From: Kwoniella bestiolae CBS 10118
Lineage: Eukaryota; Basidiomycota; Tremellomycetes; Tremellales; Cryptococcaceae
Reading direction: 5' to 3'
Length of the DNA: 64,000 nt
NCBI RefSeq assembly: GCF_000512585.2
Contig: NC_089241.1
Span: 3,286,001-3,350,000 of the forward strand
Position numbers and translations under genes: made by a program. Shown one piece after another: positions 10,896-21,782 of this stretch. The stretch's first letter is position 1. The number at the start of each line of letters is the position of its first letter. The notes beneath the pieces were generated by a model. That model had not been told where the DNA came from and searched no databases. It worked only from the letters and a program-made list of their open reading frames with translations.

Positions 10896-11739
10896 CTAAT
10901 TTACCTCTGACTTAATCTCTTCTGGATTTACCTCTGAATTATTCCCGTCTGTATCTACCTCTGAATTATTCCCTTCTGGATTTACCTCTGACTTCTTCTT
11001 TTCTGGGACGTTAACGGACCAAAGGGATCCGTCGGAAACGGTTGCTTTCTCCCAGAGACTGGGGTCTTTCATGTCACCTGTCGTATAGCCCTTGAAGCGA
11101 TCCAAAGTTCTCTGAAATGATTGAGGATCCGCTGGCGGAGCTCCAGAGAGGGCAAGGAAAGGCGATGTTTGTATAAACTTTTGTGGATCCTCAATTACCG
11201 TGAAGATCACCTCCTTTTCGGTCAAACCCAAAGCGCTTCGACACGCCTCACCAAATGACATGTACTCGTCAATTGCAAGTTTATGATGGCGAGTTTTGAA
11301 ATCTTTAAGGACTACAGAGATATCCGTACCAATCTTTGGGTTGTCCATTCTGACACTATCAGGCAGGGGGCCATTTCCTTCGCGCATACGTTGTTTCATA
11401 AATGCTGAAAGCATAATGGCCTTCTTCCACCGAGGACGACGATGAGCAGTGCTCGCGTCGATCCAAGGGGGATGAGGAACTTTGTGCTCGTACCGAGAAA
11501 TCGCAACGCTTGAACTTAAATGGTCTAGGGTTGGAAATACCCTCTTTGGAAACGTCCGTTAGATCGATGTTGATAGAACAGAAATGAGTCAAGTGACATT
11601 CGACAGGCTTTGAACTTCCTTTGCTTTTTCGGAGCTCCTCGGTGAGCGCCAGAAAGTCGTTCAAGGTCCAGTTTGCAAATGAGTCCTCTGTAAACGGTCC
11701 ACTCGGGAGTCCGGGGTGTTGTGACACTAAGGTAGACAT
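10896..11739 (-). pseudogene. MGT-family gene split by a frameshift
   Basis: The ATG at 11739 opens a frame encoding the N-terminal third (first 60-70 residues). The conserved continuation lies one frame away: open from about 11558 down to 10896, with P-R-W-K-K-A where the intact copy has P-A-W-E-K-A, then L-T-E-K-E-V, K-G-Y-T-T-G-D and a Trp block. The frame change must occur between about 11430 and 11560. No GT-AG intron of plausible size joins the frames, so a 1-nt indel is likeliest, though a missed intron cannot be excluded. The C-terminus carries a 9-residue repeat not seen in other copies. Confidence 0.6.
10899..10991 (-). repeat. 27-nt tandem repeat coding 9-residue units
   Basis: The end of the frameshifted MGT gene encodes about 3.4 copies of a 9-residue unit beginning Ser-Glu-Val-(Asn/Asp). 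The sequence tacctctgaattattccc recurs at a 27-nt spacing. It forms the extreme C-terminus. Confidence 0.8.
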
Positions 11740-12972
11740 GACTGCAGTGTCTCTCTATCGCAGTATGCCTCGCAGATTACTTATCCAGGGGGAAACGTAT
11801 GATTGCGATTTGCAGTGAGCGGTTACGGTGCAAGGTCGGATGGTTTTGTCAAGACAATATGCACTGGTCTGACAGAGCTTTATATACGTATAATATTGAC
11901 GACCTGAGTATAGCATGACACGATTGGAAGTACAACTTGTCTGCATGAACGTCATTTCAGAAGCATCTCCGAGGTGTTGCAATATGCGACCCTTTGGCAA
12001 TCTCCATGTTACAGACCTTCTTTTCATACCCCACGGAAGAAAGGACGTGACATATCATCGCCTTTATCTCTTCTCAATGGCACATTCGAAATCGCATGGC
12101 GATTGCTTCTGTTTATGTCATCATCAATGAGGTCATCATCAATGAGGTCATCATCTAAGAGAAGCTGTTTCACCACATGACTGTTGATACTTCATTGGCC
12201 TGTACAAGAATCGAGCAATTCGGCGTGAATCCACCGCGGATCAGATCACGGTAAGTTACATGCACTAGCCCAACCACGGTGGCGCACCAGCGTCGCGGGT
12301 CTCTGGTTTGACATTTCGTTTACAGTAACCGGAGTCAACAAGACGCTTCAGCTTTTCTGTAGTCCTCCCAAGCTTCGCGCAGGTCCCAGCAGCAGCATCG
12401 ATGTTAACACATATACATCCTGATCCTCCTTTATGCAAGTGTCCTTTATGCTCATCTGCACCTATCGGAGCTTATCTAATGGATGAGACTCACTCATGAC
12501 CTCAAACTCAATCAATCATCTCTGAGTATGGGAATGTCAAATAAGTGGATCTTCCTTCATCTATGTCAGGGCGCTGCACCGACTTAAAATATGAAACCCT
12601 CCGATCCATGCAAGTAGTGCAATAAGGTTTGAAGAACAAGAGTGGGATAAACCAGCTAAGTCGGTAATTTTTAAGTACAAAGATCATGAGACTGAACTAT
12701 GATTAAAGGGGAAAGCTACAGTACTCTCTGTATGAAGTTCATACTCTTTTATGACTTTTGAGCGAACTCGAGCCTCGGCAAAAATCGGACACCTTCTCCA
12801 AGCGAGCTTAAATATCTTCTTATGCATCTGTTTTTGACTTTTGCTGATTGAGCAAGTACGCCTGCCTGCCTTATCCATCCATCTATGTCTTCTTGTCTCT
12901 GATCATCGAGGACTGGTTCGTTCGATATTGAATTATGGCCGTGACAAGCCCAGTATATACACATCGAGTCCC
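11740..12972. other. Intergenic region within the MGT cluster, 1.2 kb
   Basis: No supported gene. A minus ORF with ATG at 12027 (90 codons) shows none of the MGT blocks. A 15-nt tandem repeat lies at 12118-12156. The region probably holds the promoter of the frameshifted copy and the 3' UTR of the intact copy. Confidence 0.4.
12118..12156. repeat. 15-nt tandem repeat (tcatcatcaatgagg, 2.6 copies)
   Basis: Perfect units at 12118-12132 and 12133-12147, then a partial third that diverges at 12156. It is noncoding, upstream of the frameshifted MGT copy. Confidence 0.85.
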
Positions 12973-13743
12973 CTAGTATCCTCCCAGAGGGTTGTAACCG
13001 AGGCGTCGCCTCACCCACTGTGATATTTGCGATAAGACCAGACCTCGTACATTTCTGTAGACCGGCCAGATCTCCTCTCCTGAGACAGTGGCAATCGGCA
13101 TCGTACCCCTCACATCGCCCAGTGTATGACCGGCAAGACTGTCCAGGTATTTCAGGTAGTCCTCCCAGCTCGCAGGTCCAAAATCCTCAGCAAAAACTGA
13201 GACGGGGCAGGTCCGGTGAAATTCCGTTGGATCGTCAACTGGCTTGAAGGTGACGTCCGCCTCGGTCAATCCTTGGTTTGCGCGTTCAGCTTCTGCCCAT
13301 TGTGAGAGAGCAGTAAGAGCTGCAGAACTATGATCGTCGACCCGTTGGATCAATATCGTCGGGACATCTCTACCCAGCGTTAAGTCCATGGGTACCTGGA
13401 GCGGCTTTTCGAAAGGCAGATTGTAGTCCTTTTCCCCTAGAATCGTATCCAAGTGTTCCCAAAAAACACGTGCCTTCTCCCAGGCCGGGTGGTCGAATGT
13501 GTCCTCATCTTGTCCGTCAGGATACCTAAGCTTGACTGTGCACATGTCCCTCTGTGGAACGCTGAGAAATGCTGCAGGTTCGCTGGACGGATCCGCCGAT
13601 ACATCTACCAGAAAGGTGAATGACCGGCAGTAGTGCAACAAGGATATCTCGGGTACCCCATAATTCCACTGCGGATCATGCGACGCTTGAGAGCGGTGAG
13701 TATCGTATTCGCCTTGATAGTTTGAGCCGTCGATAGTGCCCAT
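12973..13743 (-). CDS. MGT-family protein, intact copy (256 aa)
   Basis: Single exon with ATG at 13743 and protein starting MGTIDG. Blocks in order: V-P-E-I-S-L strand (about 30), acidic turn, T-V-K-L-R-Y strand (about 72), H-P-A-W-E-K-A-R-V-F helix (about 88), a long Ala-rich helix (about 140-155), L-T-E-A-D-V-T-F (about 158), and A-G-H-T-L-G-D followed by a W-P-V-Y block. No signal peptide, membrane span or catalytic triad is visible. The same blocks appear at 62464-63243. A globular cytosolic or nuclear protein is likely. I do not recognise the family; it looks lineage-restricted and expanding by local duplication and decay. Confidence 0.7.
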   Translation of the reverse strand: MGTIDGSNYQGEYDTHRSQASHDPQWNYGVPEISLLHYCRSFTFLVDVSADPSSEPAAFLSVPQRDMCTVKLRYPDGQDEDTFDHPAWEKARVFWEHLDTILGEKDYNLPFEKPLQVPMDLTLGRDVPTILIQRVDDHSSAALTALSQWAEAERANQGLTEADVTFKPVDDPTEFHRTCPVSVFAEDFGPASWEDYLKYLDSLAGHTLGDVRGTMPIATVSGEEIWPVYRNVRGLVLSQISQWVRRRLGYNPLGGY

Positions 13744-13985
13744 CTTGTAAAGTAGATGAAGACAAAAAGGTCAGGGATAGTGTATGGTGTATGGTGCAAT
13801 ATGTGTAAGCGATCAACCATGTCTGGAATAGATACCCCAGGGTTTATACTGTATATCCGTCACGCCCAGGATCGAGAATCAAGACCCGTTCGAAGAGCTG
13901 TGCAACAATAAGCCACTCTAGACACGTTTGAGCTGTCTGAACCTTTGTTCGCCTCCCTGTACCGAACTTCAACAAAGGACTGAAT

Positions 13986-14570
13986 CTATTCTTTCTTTTC
14001 TCCCTCGGAACTGCCACATCCCGATCTCTGCGGAATGCTTCTGGCAATATTGTCATCGCTTGCAAGCTGTCTCGCCTCCATTGGATGTACGTCTCTTCTC
14101 CCTACTTCGGTCAGATCAGCATGCCTGAAAAGGTACCGCAATTGCAACTCCAATACGGTGAAATCTTCACCGTACACCTGGTGCACGGTGTCATGATCGA
14201 ACAGTTCGTATTCACTCTGGTGTTCCCCTACTCCAGCCTCGATCAACCCTCATCGTACAGTAGTCCATCGTCACGAGTTTGAGAGCCACAATCATCACCA
14301 GTTCCTCTACTTGCGATGCATCAGCTGGATCTAATACTACCTCGTTCTTTCACAATAAAACTTAATAGTCAGGCGAGATACAGACGCGATCTTTGACCAT
14401 CCGGCCCTGCGAAACGCCACATATCTCCCCAGGTCGCATCCTTCGCATCGCCCAAGGTGGATCCCTCCAATCCCCTGTAGTGCTTCTCAGACTTCGTCTT
14501 ATCAGCGGGCTGCCTGTCCACCCGTACCAGTGATATATGCGTTGGAGCGGTAAGCTCATTTTCCACCTTA
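13986..14570 (-). pseudogene. MGT-family remnants
   Basis: A minus frame at 14369-14566 lacks an ATG but encodes the family tail: G-L-E-G-S-T-L-G-D followed by W-G-D-M-W-R-F, matching A-G-H-T-L-G-D and the Trp block of the intact neighbour. A second open frame at 13986-14246 has a D-F-T-V-L-E-L strand resembling an N-terminal strand of the family. The order (tail first, N-terminal piece downstream) suggests two adjacent decayed copies rather than one gene. The first fragment is the more convincing. Confidence 0.45.
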
Positions 14571-15022
14571 CCTACTGTAACATATCCAGTGCCAGGAGAA
14601 TTTCCGATCCGTCGGGACCACGCAAGCCAGCTTTGATAAGAAGCTGTTGTAATGCAAATCTTCTATGCCGTCACGGGTATGCAATGCCGACAAGATGCAT
14701 TTCTCCCTTCACACATGTTTTAATCCAATACCAGCTGTAGCTCCAAGCATATAAAAATGAAAGATCAAAATCAAATGAGTGAAGAGGGACAATGAAACAC
14801 AAGAAACAAGAGACGAGATTTTCGAGGAGATAAAAATAGAAGAAGGGGTTTGGTAAGAACGAACAAAACGAACAAAGGCGTGATAAGAGTGAAAAGAGGA
14901 GATCAAATTCGAATGAGCGTAAACGAAAGATGATAGAGTTTATGAGTGAATAAAAAATGGAATGTATAACATAACGGAAAAAAAAAGAATCTATTTAAAT
15001 ATTGCAAGTACCAGAAAACAAA
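14571..15022. other. Intergenic, purine-rich stretch before the BTG gene end
   Basis: From about 14750 to 14995 the plus strand is markedly A/G-rich (C/T-rich on the BTG coding strand). No gene is seen; it is presumably the 3' UTR and terminator region of the BTG gene. Confidence 0.4.
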
Positions 15023-16866
15023 TCAACCCATCCTAGGCATAGTAGTAGGCAGACTGACCGACCTGCCCCCACCAACATTAACAGGCGGGGGGCTCACACC
15101 CACACCCACACTAGATCCAGTCCCAGTTTTCGTAGGAGTGAAACTCTGGAACGCACCCATCACTGGCCCTCCTACACCAGGTTGACCCAAATGTCCAAGA
15201 TAGGTAGGCATGATCCTCCTTCTCGTGCGTTGTTTTCTCGTACTGCCACCTTCGGTCGTGGCGCTTCCCAATGCCCTTGACGCGAGTGATATGGAAGGTG
15301 ATCTGGACCTGTCGATAGGTGATCTATGCGAAGAGATCACCGAACCTGGTCTGGATGCTCCACCGAGCTTCACCCCACCACCTAGGACGGTGACGTTCCC
15401 TCCGTCGTATGGGGTTACGGTGGGTGTAGAGGGAGTGAGCGTAGTATCAGTTGCGGGGGTGAGATTCTCTTTCATACTATCCGTAGAGTTTGGTGAAGGT
15501 GTTCTACCCCTCGTGTGGGTCTGGGAGGGAGGAGTGATTTTCCTAGACCTTTCCTTATCCTTGAGAGAGAGAGAAGGGATCAAGAATGGATCAGCCGAGT
15601 TGGGTCGAGAGGAAGGTGTGAGTAGCTGAGTATGACCAGAGTTACTATCCGATACAGAGGATGAAGAGGTGATAGACGAAGTCGATTCTGATCCTCTATG
15701 TGATCCTCTCGAGGGAGCCTTGGACCTATCATGCTCGTGGTTCTCTTCGTCATCCGAATCGGCCTGATAAGAATCGATCGACCGATCACCGTAGCTTGTT
15801 TCTCTGGACTGAGTTCCGGTCGAGCTGGTCCATCCGGAGGGAGTATGGTCGCGATTACCGCCAAGTCCGGACGGATGACCTAGACCTAGAGTGGAGAATG
15901 CAGGTAAGAGATTATCGGTTTCGTGGACTGTCCGAGCAGGGTGTTGCGAGGGTGTAGGCGGGATGGCGTATAATGCTGGTGCGGTTGGGCCTGGACCGGG
16001 GGTAGGTGGGCCAACAGCGATAGGAGCTCGAATGGGGATGGCGTGGGAGGCTCGAGCAGGTGTGTGAGTGGGAGCATTGGGAGTGGATGTCGAGATTGAG
16101 GGGGAGAGGGAGGAGGATGATTGCCAGATAATCTGGAATGGTTCTATAGATATATATATTGTGTCAGCGCGATTTGAAAGAAGATGAGCAGAAGACTGAG
16201 AGAAAGTGATCGCAATAGTGGAGAATTGAGTGACACAAGACAGATCCCAGTCTTCGTGAACATCATGTCCGTCTCACCGGCATAGTCATAAGATAAGATA
16301 AGATGGATCACTCTGTGCCAGTCCTGCTCGCAGTTCCAACGGTAAACAAACTGAATTGACTCACCTTTAATAACCTTCCAAGGTTCATACCCCACATCCT
16401 CCCATTCCCAACCCCCCCACCTCCAAGTGACCTGCCCAGGATCGCACCAGCACTGCCACTCCTCCCCGCGCTCACCACTCTTAATCCCCGCTATAGCCCT
16501 CTTCCAAACACCCCTCTCGACCCCGACAGCCTTTGCAGCTTCCACCAAAGATAAAGGCAGACCGAGATGTCTGGAGCAGATCAACGACCGATATCCCGAA
16601 CCGAACTGGGGTCTCGAGGTGTCCCATGTCGATGAGAAGAGGGTGGTGAGACGGTTGGATAGTTCGGCTCGGAGAGAAAGGAGGATGTGGTGTGGGTAGT
16701 GCGATGAGAGTGGTTGGATAAGGAATTGGGAGAGGTACGATATGGAGGTTGAGAGTGATAGGTCGAGGTTTGCGACGCTCGTGGATTGCTCCGAGGTTGA
16801 GGTCGAGGTTGACTGGATACCTACATTTGGAGGTGGGAGGGACGGCGACGAGGGGTCTATTGACAT
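15023..16866 (-). CDS. BTG/Tob (anti-proliferative family) protein, 540 aa
   Basis: Two exons, 16866-16365 and 16143-15023; phase 1 closes and gives 540 aa. Residues about 38-175 match the BTG/Tob domain: an N-terminal helix pair, then F-G-S-G-Y-R-S (box A region) and W-C-D-P-G-Q-V-T-W-R (box B region). Residues after about 185 are Ser/Pro/Thr-rich and disordered. In animals BTG/Tob proteins bind the Caf1/Pop2 deadenylase of the CCR4-NOT complex and promote mRNA decay; a similar adaptor role here is inferred. The domain is absent from budding yeast, so its presence is notable. The start is supported by the ATG at 16866 with no upstream in-frame alternative seen. Confidence 0.85.
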
Positions 16867-17642
16867 GTTGTAGGAGGGGGTGGCAAGATGTCAAATGTTG
16901 GGTATGAGGTTTAGGTAAAGGCCGAGGTTGACATTTCAAGATTTCGGGTTCAAATTTGAGCTTGACAAGATAGAAGATGTGGTTTTATCCAAGATTATAT
17001 TGATGATGGTGTTGACGTTGACTTTGGTTTGTAAATTCCAAACAAGCACCAACACTAATTCCAATCAAAGGGGGGATATGCGACAATGTAAAGCGAGCAG
17101 CGGGGTGAGATGCGAGGACCAGTGGTGTGACAAAGTGACGAATGCGTAATAGTGGTGTGCTGTGACAGCGATGAAAGGATATTTGGTAATCTCAAAGGTA
17201 TGAGCAATAGTATGGAGAGGCGAATAGTGCAGTACAGTGTACGGTGTAGTGATAACAAAACATAGCAAGCGTGGTTGCTTTGAGTATTCAACTGACGATA
17301 ATTGCCATTTAGGGTAATATTACTATATCACGTGATATGGATCAATGGAAATCAAACACAGCTCAACTCACTCAGGGTAACAAGACCGAGCAAATGCGAG
17401 AGAGTTCGAGGCGAAATCATACATAGTATGCTCTTGTGCGATCAATGCATATATAACTTAGGTGAATGGATCACGATGCATGGTGATACTATCGAAGATG
17501 TATAAAATAGCATACAATATATACAGATGATGATGGTGTATCATACATGAAGAAAAGTGGTTACAGTGATATACAACGATCTTAATGCTACTACTGTACA
17601 ACGAGGACACAGTGGTGACTAACCCATTCTGCGAAACGAGAA
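16867..17642. other. Region upstream of the BTG gene
   Basis: Between the BTG start (16866, minus) and the end of SWS1 (17643, minus). Short minus frames at 17055-17291 and 17458-17646 have no support. It contains a perfect 14-bp palindrome with a CACGTG core at 17325-17338. Confidence 0.45.
17325..17338. promoter_or_regulatory. 14-bp palindrome with CACGTG E-box core
   Basis: The sequence atatcacgtgatat is perfectly self-complementary. It lies about 460 bp upstream of the BTG start. CACGTG cores of the TCACGTGA type are bound by Cbf1-like bHLH factors in fungi. Binding here is inferred. Confidence 0.35.
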
Positions 17643-18824
17643 TCATGATAAACCTAACAGCCCCGCTACTCCCCTCTGATCTACTTCAGCTTGAACCTCT
17701 CTTCCCGTCTTACTAGCTATGATGATTGCTAAGAGGTGCTTGCACTATGGACATATAAGGTAAATCAGCCAATATCAAGCGTACGTTTATGTATGGCAGA
17801 AAGCGTCACTCGCATGCAAGAAAATGACGACCAGAAGGTAATGAATAAGAGTCCAATTCATCCAGTATCAATACTGATAGGCGATCACTCACCAGTATAG
17901 TCCTCTCCCCAGCCAGACAACCATAACTCCATCCAGCACACGGACAATACATCGCCTGAAGATCGATTGCCAACTTCCTAATCCTTTCTCTGCGTAGTTC
18001 CTCTTTCTGATCTACAGTGCTCTTTTGTATTCGGACAGGCGCGACTTCAGCTTCGTCCTCAGCTTCGATTTCTAACGGGGGAGATGGTGAATGTTGTGGA
18101 GGGGAAGATAGAAGTGGATTGAATGTTTGTGCTTGATCATGAGTAGGCGGAGAGGGTGTGCGAGGTATACTTTCGCCTATAGATGCGGGGGGAAGATCCG
18201 ATAAATCTGGTCCTGGTTCTAGTTCGGGTGATATCGGTGCTGATGTGGGGACGTGAATTGGGATATCTGTTATGTCTATTGGAGATGGGGGAGGAGGGGT
18301 GAGGTGTATCGTATAGCTCTTTCCGGATGATGAGGCGACCTGGTAGGTTAGGAGGATATCTTAGCATTTACCCATTGTCATTAGATAGGTAGGAGTGATG
18401 GGATAGGGGGTGGAAGGGGAGAAAGAGGAAGGTATGGGAGGTATGGAAGGTATATTACCTACCTGATAGACATATCGATCGGAGGGTAAAGTTACCCGAA
18501 CGACTATTTAGATGTCTCACTGCATCAGCTAAGACTTCCAATGAGGGATCATGAGCTGGATATGAGCAGAGTCATCCCGACCTACCTTCTCGTTTATCCA
18601 CTAGCTGTAGAGCAGATAAGAGCATACCACCGAATATCGCATGCAGTTGAAGTAAGAGGGTATCGGGGACTATAGACTGCACAATCAGCTGGGTGATGTC
18701 CGTGAAGATTTCCGAGGCTTTGCCAGCTACACTGAGGTATTTTAGACTCACTAGGTAAGGAAGGAGGAAGGGAATCTAGTAAAGTAGCTACGAGCACGAG
18801 GAAGGAAGATGACGGTTCGACCAT
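17643..18824 (-). CDS. SWS1: SWS1/ZSWIM7 homolog, SWIM zinc-finger recombination factor
   Basis: Exons 18824-18752, 18726-18586, 18503-18463, 18339-17893, 17744-17643 give 267 aa in phase. An L-L-x-L-H-A-I-F-G...L-V-D-K helix and an S-D-R-Y-V-Y-Q-V strand match human ZSWIM7. The SWIM ligands are C217-x-C219...C235-x-H237 (CPC...CKH), with the final pair split across the last intron. About 100 disordered, acidic, Pro-rich residues are inserted between the strand and the SWIM motif. SWS1 proteins act in Shu-type complexes that assist Rad51 filament formation. The first intron would be only 25 nt (18751-18727), so the start region is less certain; every other junction closes. Confidence 0.85.
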
Positions 18825-19562
18825 GGTCGTGCGTTCTCCGTGAACGACCAAGGGGTGGGTCGTGTGAGTGTGCGCTGCAGCGAGTTTGTTATGAATTGTT
18901 ACTGGTTCATCTTTTATGCCATTCACTGTTCTAGTTTACGATGATATGTCGCAGCATCGAAAACCCATTTCACCTTGATCATCCTCCACCTTCAATCCAA
19001 TCAACCGAAATGTTACCCCGCACAAACAACCCCCACATTTCTTGTTAACACCACGTGTCAAATTCACTAACCAAGCCACGTTGCCACCCAAGCTGAGCTA
19101 GCGTCATCTCTCCTCCCTCATGGATTGCCTGTCCTCTTCCTCGTGTTGACATTTGGACATACAGATTAGATCATCCTGCTTCCTCCACACCTTGCATAGT
19201 CTGGAATTGTATCATTGTATCTTCTCATCATATTACTACGCCACCAACCACATCATCACCCCCAAACTCAATCATCGAGATATCGGAGCTACACTAGGGC
19301 GAATCCCGATCAAACAGAATTAGTATTATCGGATCTTGTCCGTTCTTGTCGTTGGCGAATTGCAGATTGAGTTAATCTAAAGGGGTTGGAGAAGAAGGTT
19401 ACCTGATCAAGCAAGTCGACCGGTTCTACCCTGTACAGCGAATCAAAAGCGAGAACGCAACTTCATAGGTGGTTTATCAGACTTTTATCGCCTCTTCTTC
19501 CTTCTCTTCTTCCTCTTCTTTCTAGCTTGATTGAGTAGAAGTTATAGTAAAGACGAGACAAT
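18825..19562. other. Divergent promoter of SWS1 and VPS60
   Basis: About 740 bp with no gene. Very short ATG frames occur just upstream of the SWS1 start on the minus strand. A CACGTG lies at 19052-19057. A C/T-rich tract at about 19495-19525 precedes the VPS60 start. Confidence 0.45.
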
Positions 19563-21108
19563 ATGAACAGAGTAAGTCAAGTTGTCAGCTACATGTTGAG
19601 TAGCAACAAGACCAAAGCTGAGACGCTCTTACAACAGATATTCGGAAGTAACAAGGCCAAACCCAAACCATCCCTGAACGATGCCATTCAATCTGTAAGT
19701 GTTCCTCTTCCTCGTCACCATTCGCCTATGGTGAATCATGCAGTAGGACATAGCAGTCACATACTACAGCTCACCTTCTCTTACTCACCCATATCACCAT
19801 CAAGATGAAGATGATAGCTGATATCTCTGTACCACAGACCGACACTCGTATGGGCTCGATAGAGGTCAAGGTTAAGAAGCTTGATGCCGAGTTGGGGGTG
19901 TTCAAGGGACAGATGGCTAAGATGAGGGAGGGGCCTGGGAAGGTGGGTCATTACTAGTCCATTCCTATTTTCACGATGGTATCTGGATAGATAAATGTGA
20001 AGGGGAGATCAGCAGGCTTGGCGGGAGCAGCACGGTTGTCAAATTCGATTATGACACCATAGACAGCTATGGGGTCCGTGATACGTGTTGATGTATAGGA
20101 CGCAAAAGAGTGGGTGAGACCCAGAGGGAGAATGAGGGATACCAAGGGAATAGAAGAAGATGGAGAGTTACGATTGGCGACCAAGAGGGAAGCGAGGCGA
20201 ACGGGATGAGGCAGATCGGAGGATAAGCGGGTGTACATAGGGAAGAGAGGAGGATGGAGGTCGACAGAGCAACCACGAGAGGGAATGATAGGAAGATTCA
20301 GATGATTATCAGTCGCTGACTTGACCTGTTCCCATACTTCCAGGCAGCAGTCCAGCAACGTGCATTGAGAGTATTAAAGCAGAAGAGGATGTACGAGAAC
20401 CAGTTACTCCAATTACAACAGCAGTCTTATAATATGGAACAAGCCGCTATGACTACTGAGAATCTGAAGAATACTGTGGGTGTCCTGTATCATCCCACCT
20501 AGACTAATGCTGATGATGGAATGATTCTTATCAGATGGCGACAGTAGATGCAATGAAGGTGGCGAACAAAGAGATGAAGAAGCAATACAAAGGCATAGAT
20601 ATCGATAAAATCGAGGTGGGTTCGGAGCGCAGACTTCAGCTTCCCCATGTTCTCTTATGCTTGAGATACCTGTAGCTGATACATCGCATATGACGTGCAG
20701 AGCATCCACTACGACATGGAAGATCTGATCGAACAAGCCAACGATATCCAGGAATCTCTGGGTAGGAGCTATGGTGTGCCTGATGAGGTGGACGAAGCGG
20801 ATCTTCAAGCTGGTCAGTTGCTCTCTGGACGATTCTCACTTCTTGAGATGAACAGAGTGAACTGATTGTTTGACTTTGTGGTGTAGAACTCGACGCATTG
20901 GGATTGGAAGATGAGCCAATAGGAGAGAATGAAACTCCATCGTATCTTCAGGATTCAACGGCTTTGCCTGACTTTGTCGATTCTGCTCCGGTTGAGGAAC
21001 TGGTATGTTACCTCTCAAACGATATGTGTATTTCGAAGGATAGCTGATAATGCTCGAATGTGGAAATAGGGTCAGGCAAATACACCTACTGCCGAGGTGG
21101 CAAGATAG
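19563..21108 (+). CDS. VPS60: VPS60/CHMP5, ESCRT-III-associated Snf7-family protein
   Basis: Eight exons: 19563-19571, 19638-19694, 19838-19942, 20344-20475, 20535-20615, 20701-20812, 20887-21002, 21070-21108. All phases close to 216 aa (human CHMP5 has 219). It starts MNRIFG and contains the family blocks K-M-R-E-G-P, R-V-L-K-Q-K-R-M-Y, D-A-M-K...E-M-K-K and E-L-D-A-L-G. Snf7-fold proteins form helical filaments on endosomes; Vps60 works with Vta1 to stimulate the Vps4 ATPase during multivesicular-body formation. Intron 3 (19943-20343, 401 nt) is several times longer than the others and is open on the opposite strand. Confidence 0.95.
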
Positions 21109-21782
21109 TATCAGCTCCTGGAGTGTGATTGTGGTGTTAGGTAGATGATAGGGGTATAGTCAAGCGACAGCTCAGATTTGAAGATCAAGGTGATCTGGGA
21201 GATGGGACTTGAGAGAAGAGAAGAAGTTTGAGTTTGTACGATACGATATATACAATATGCGATATCCCCAGAGAACCTAGAGATTCATTGATCTATGTAT
21301 GATTTGTATGTATTTTGGTTTCAAGAGTTATAAGTGATGGCTTGCATGGTGAAATCTACAGTATATACTATTATTCTCTTTTCCATCTTCATCCGACATA
21401 TTCCTCCCATTCACCGGTATACGTATACCTTCATCCTTCCCTTTCCCAAGTAAATGTCCCTCACAATCATCCAATACGATTGGGCATTGTTCATTCGCGT
21501 ATAACAAGCTGTACATGGATTCCGGGCATGCCATGTTCGTTCACCGCAAGTTGCCAATCGAGGTAGTAGGGATGAGCAGCAGATCTCGCTTCCAGCAGAG
21601 GGAAAGCCTCTCTTGATTTGACAATGGGACAGACATGAGCATTCCCGCACACAACCCTGTAGCTCGACAGAGCAGGAGGGGCAAGAGACGCTCGTTGATC
21701 TCCATTGATCCGATAAGGATGGCCATCCCGAAGATGTGCTCGATAGCGAGCGCTTCCAAAGACGAGTTGATGAGCCCTTCCT
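21109..21782. other. Convergent region between VPS60 and LTO1
   Basis: About 670 bp of presumed 3' UTRs. Several overlapping minus frames exist (21328-21808), but none starts with a credible ATG or resembles a known family. Confidence 0.4.

Noticed and set aside
10592..10915. 107-codon plus ORF between MGT copies
   Set aside because: Has an ATG but no family blocks, domain or splice support.
11755..12027. 90-codon minus ORF with ATG
   Set aside because: No similarity to the MGT family; composition looks random.
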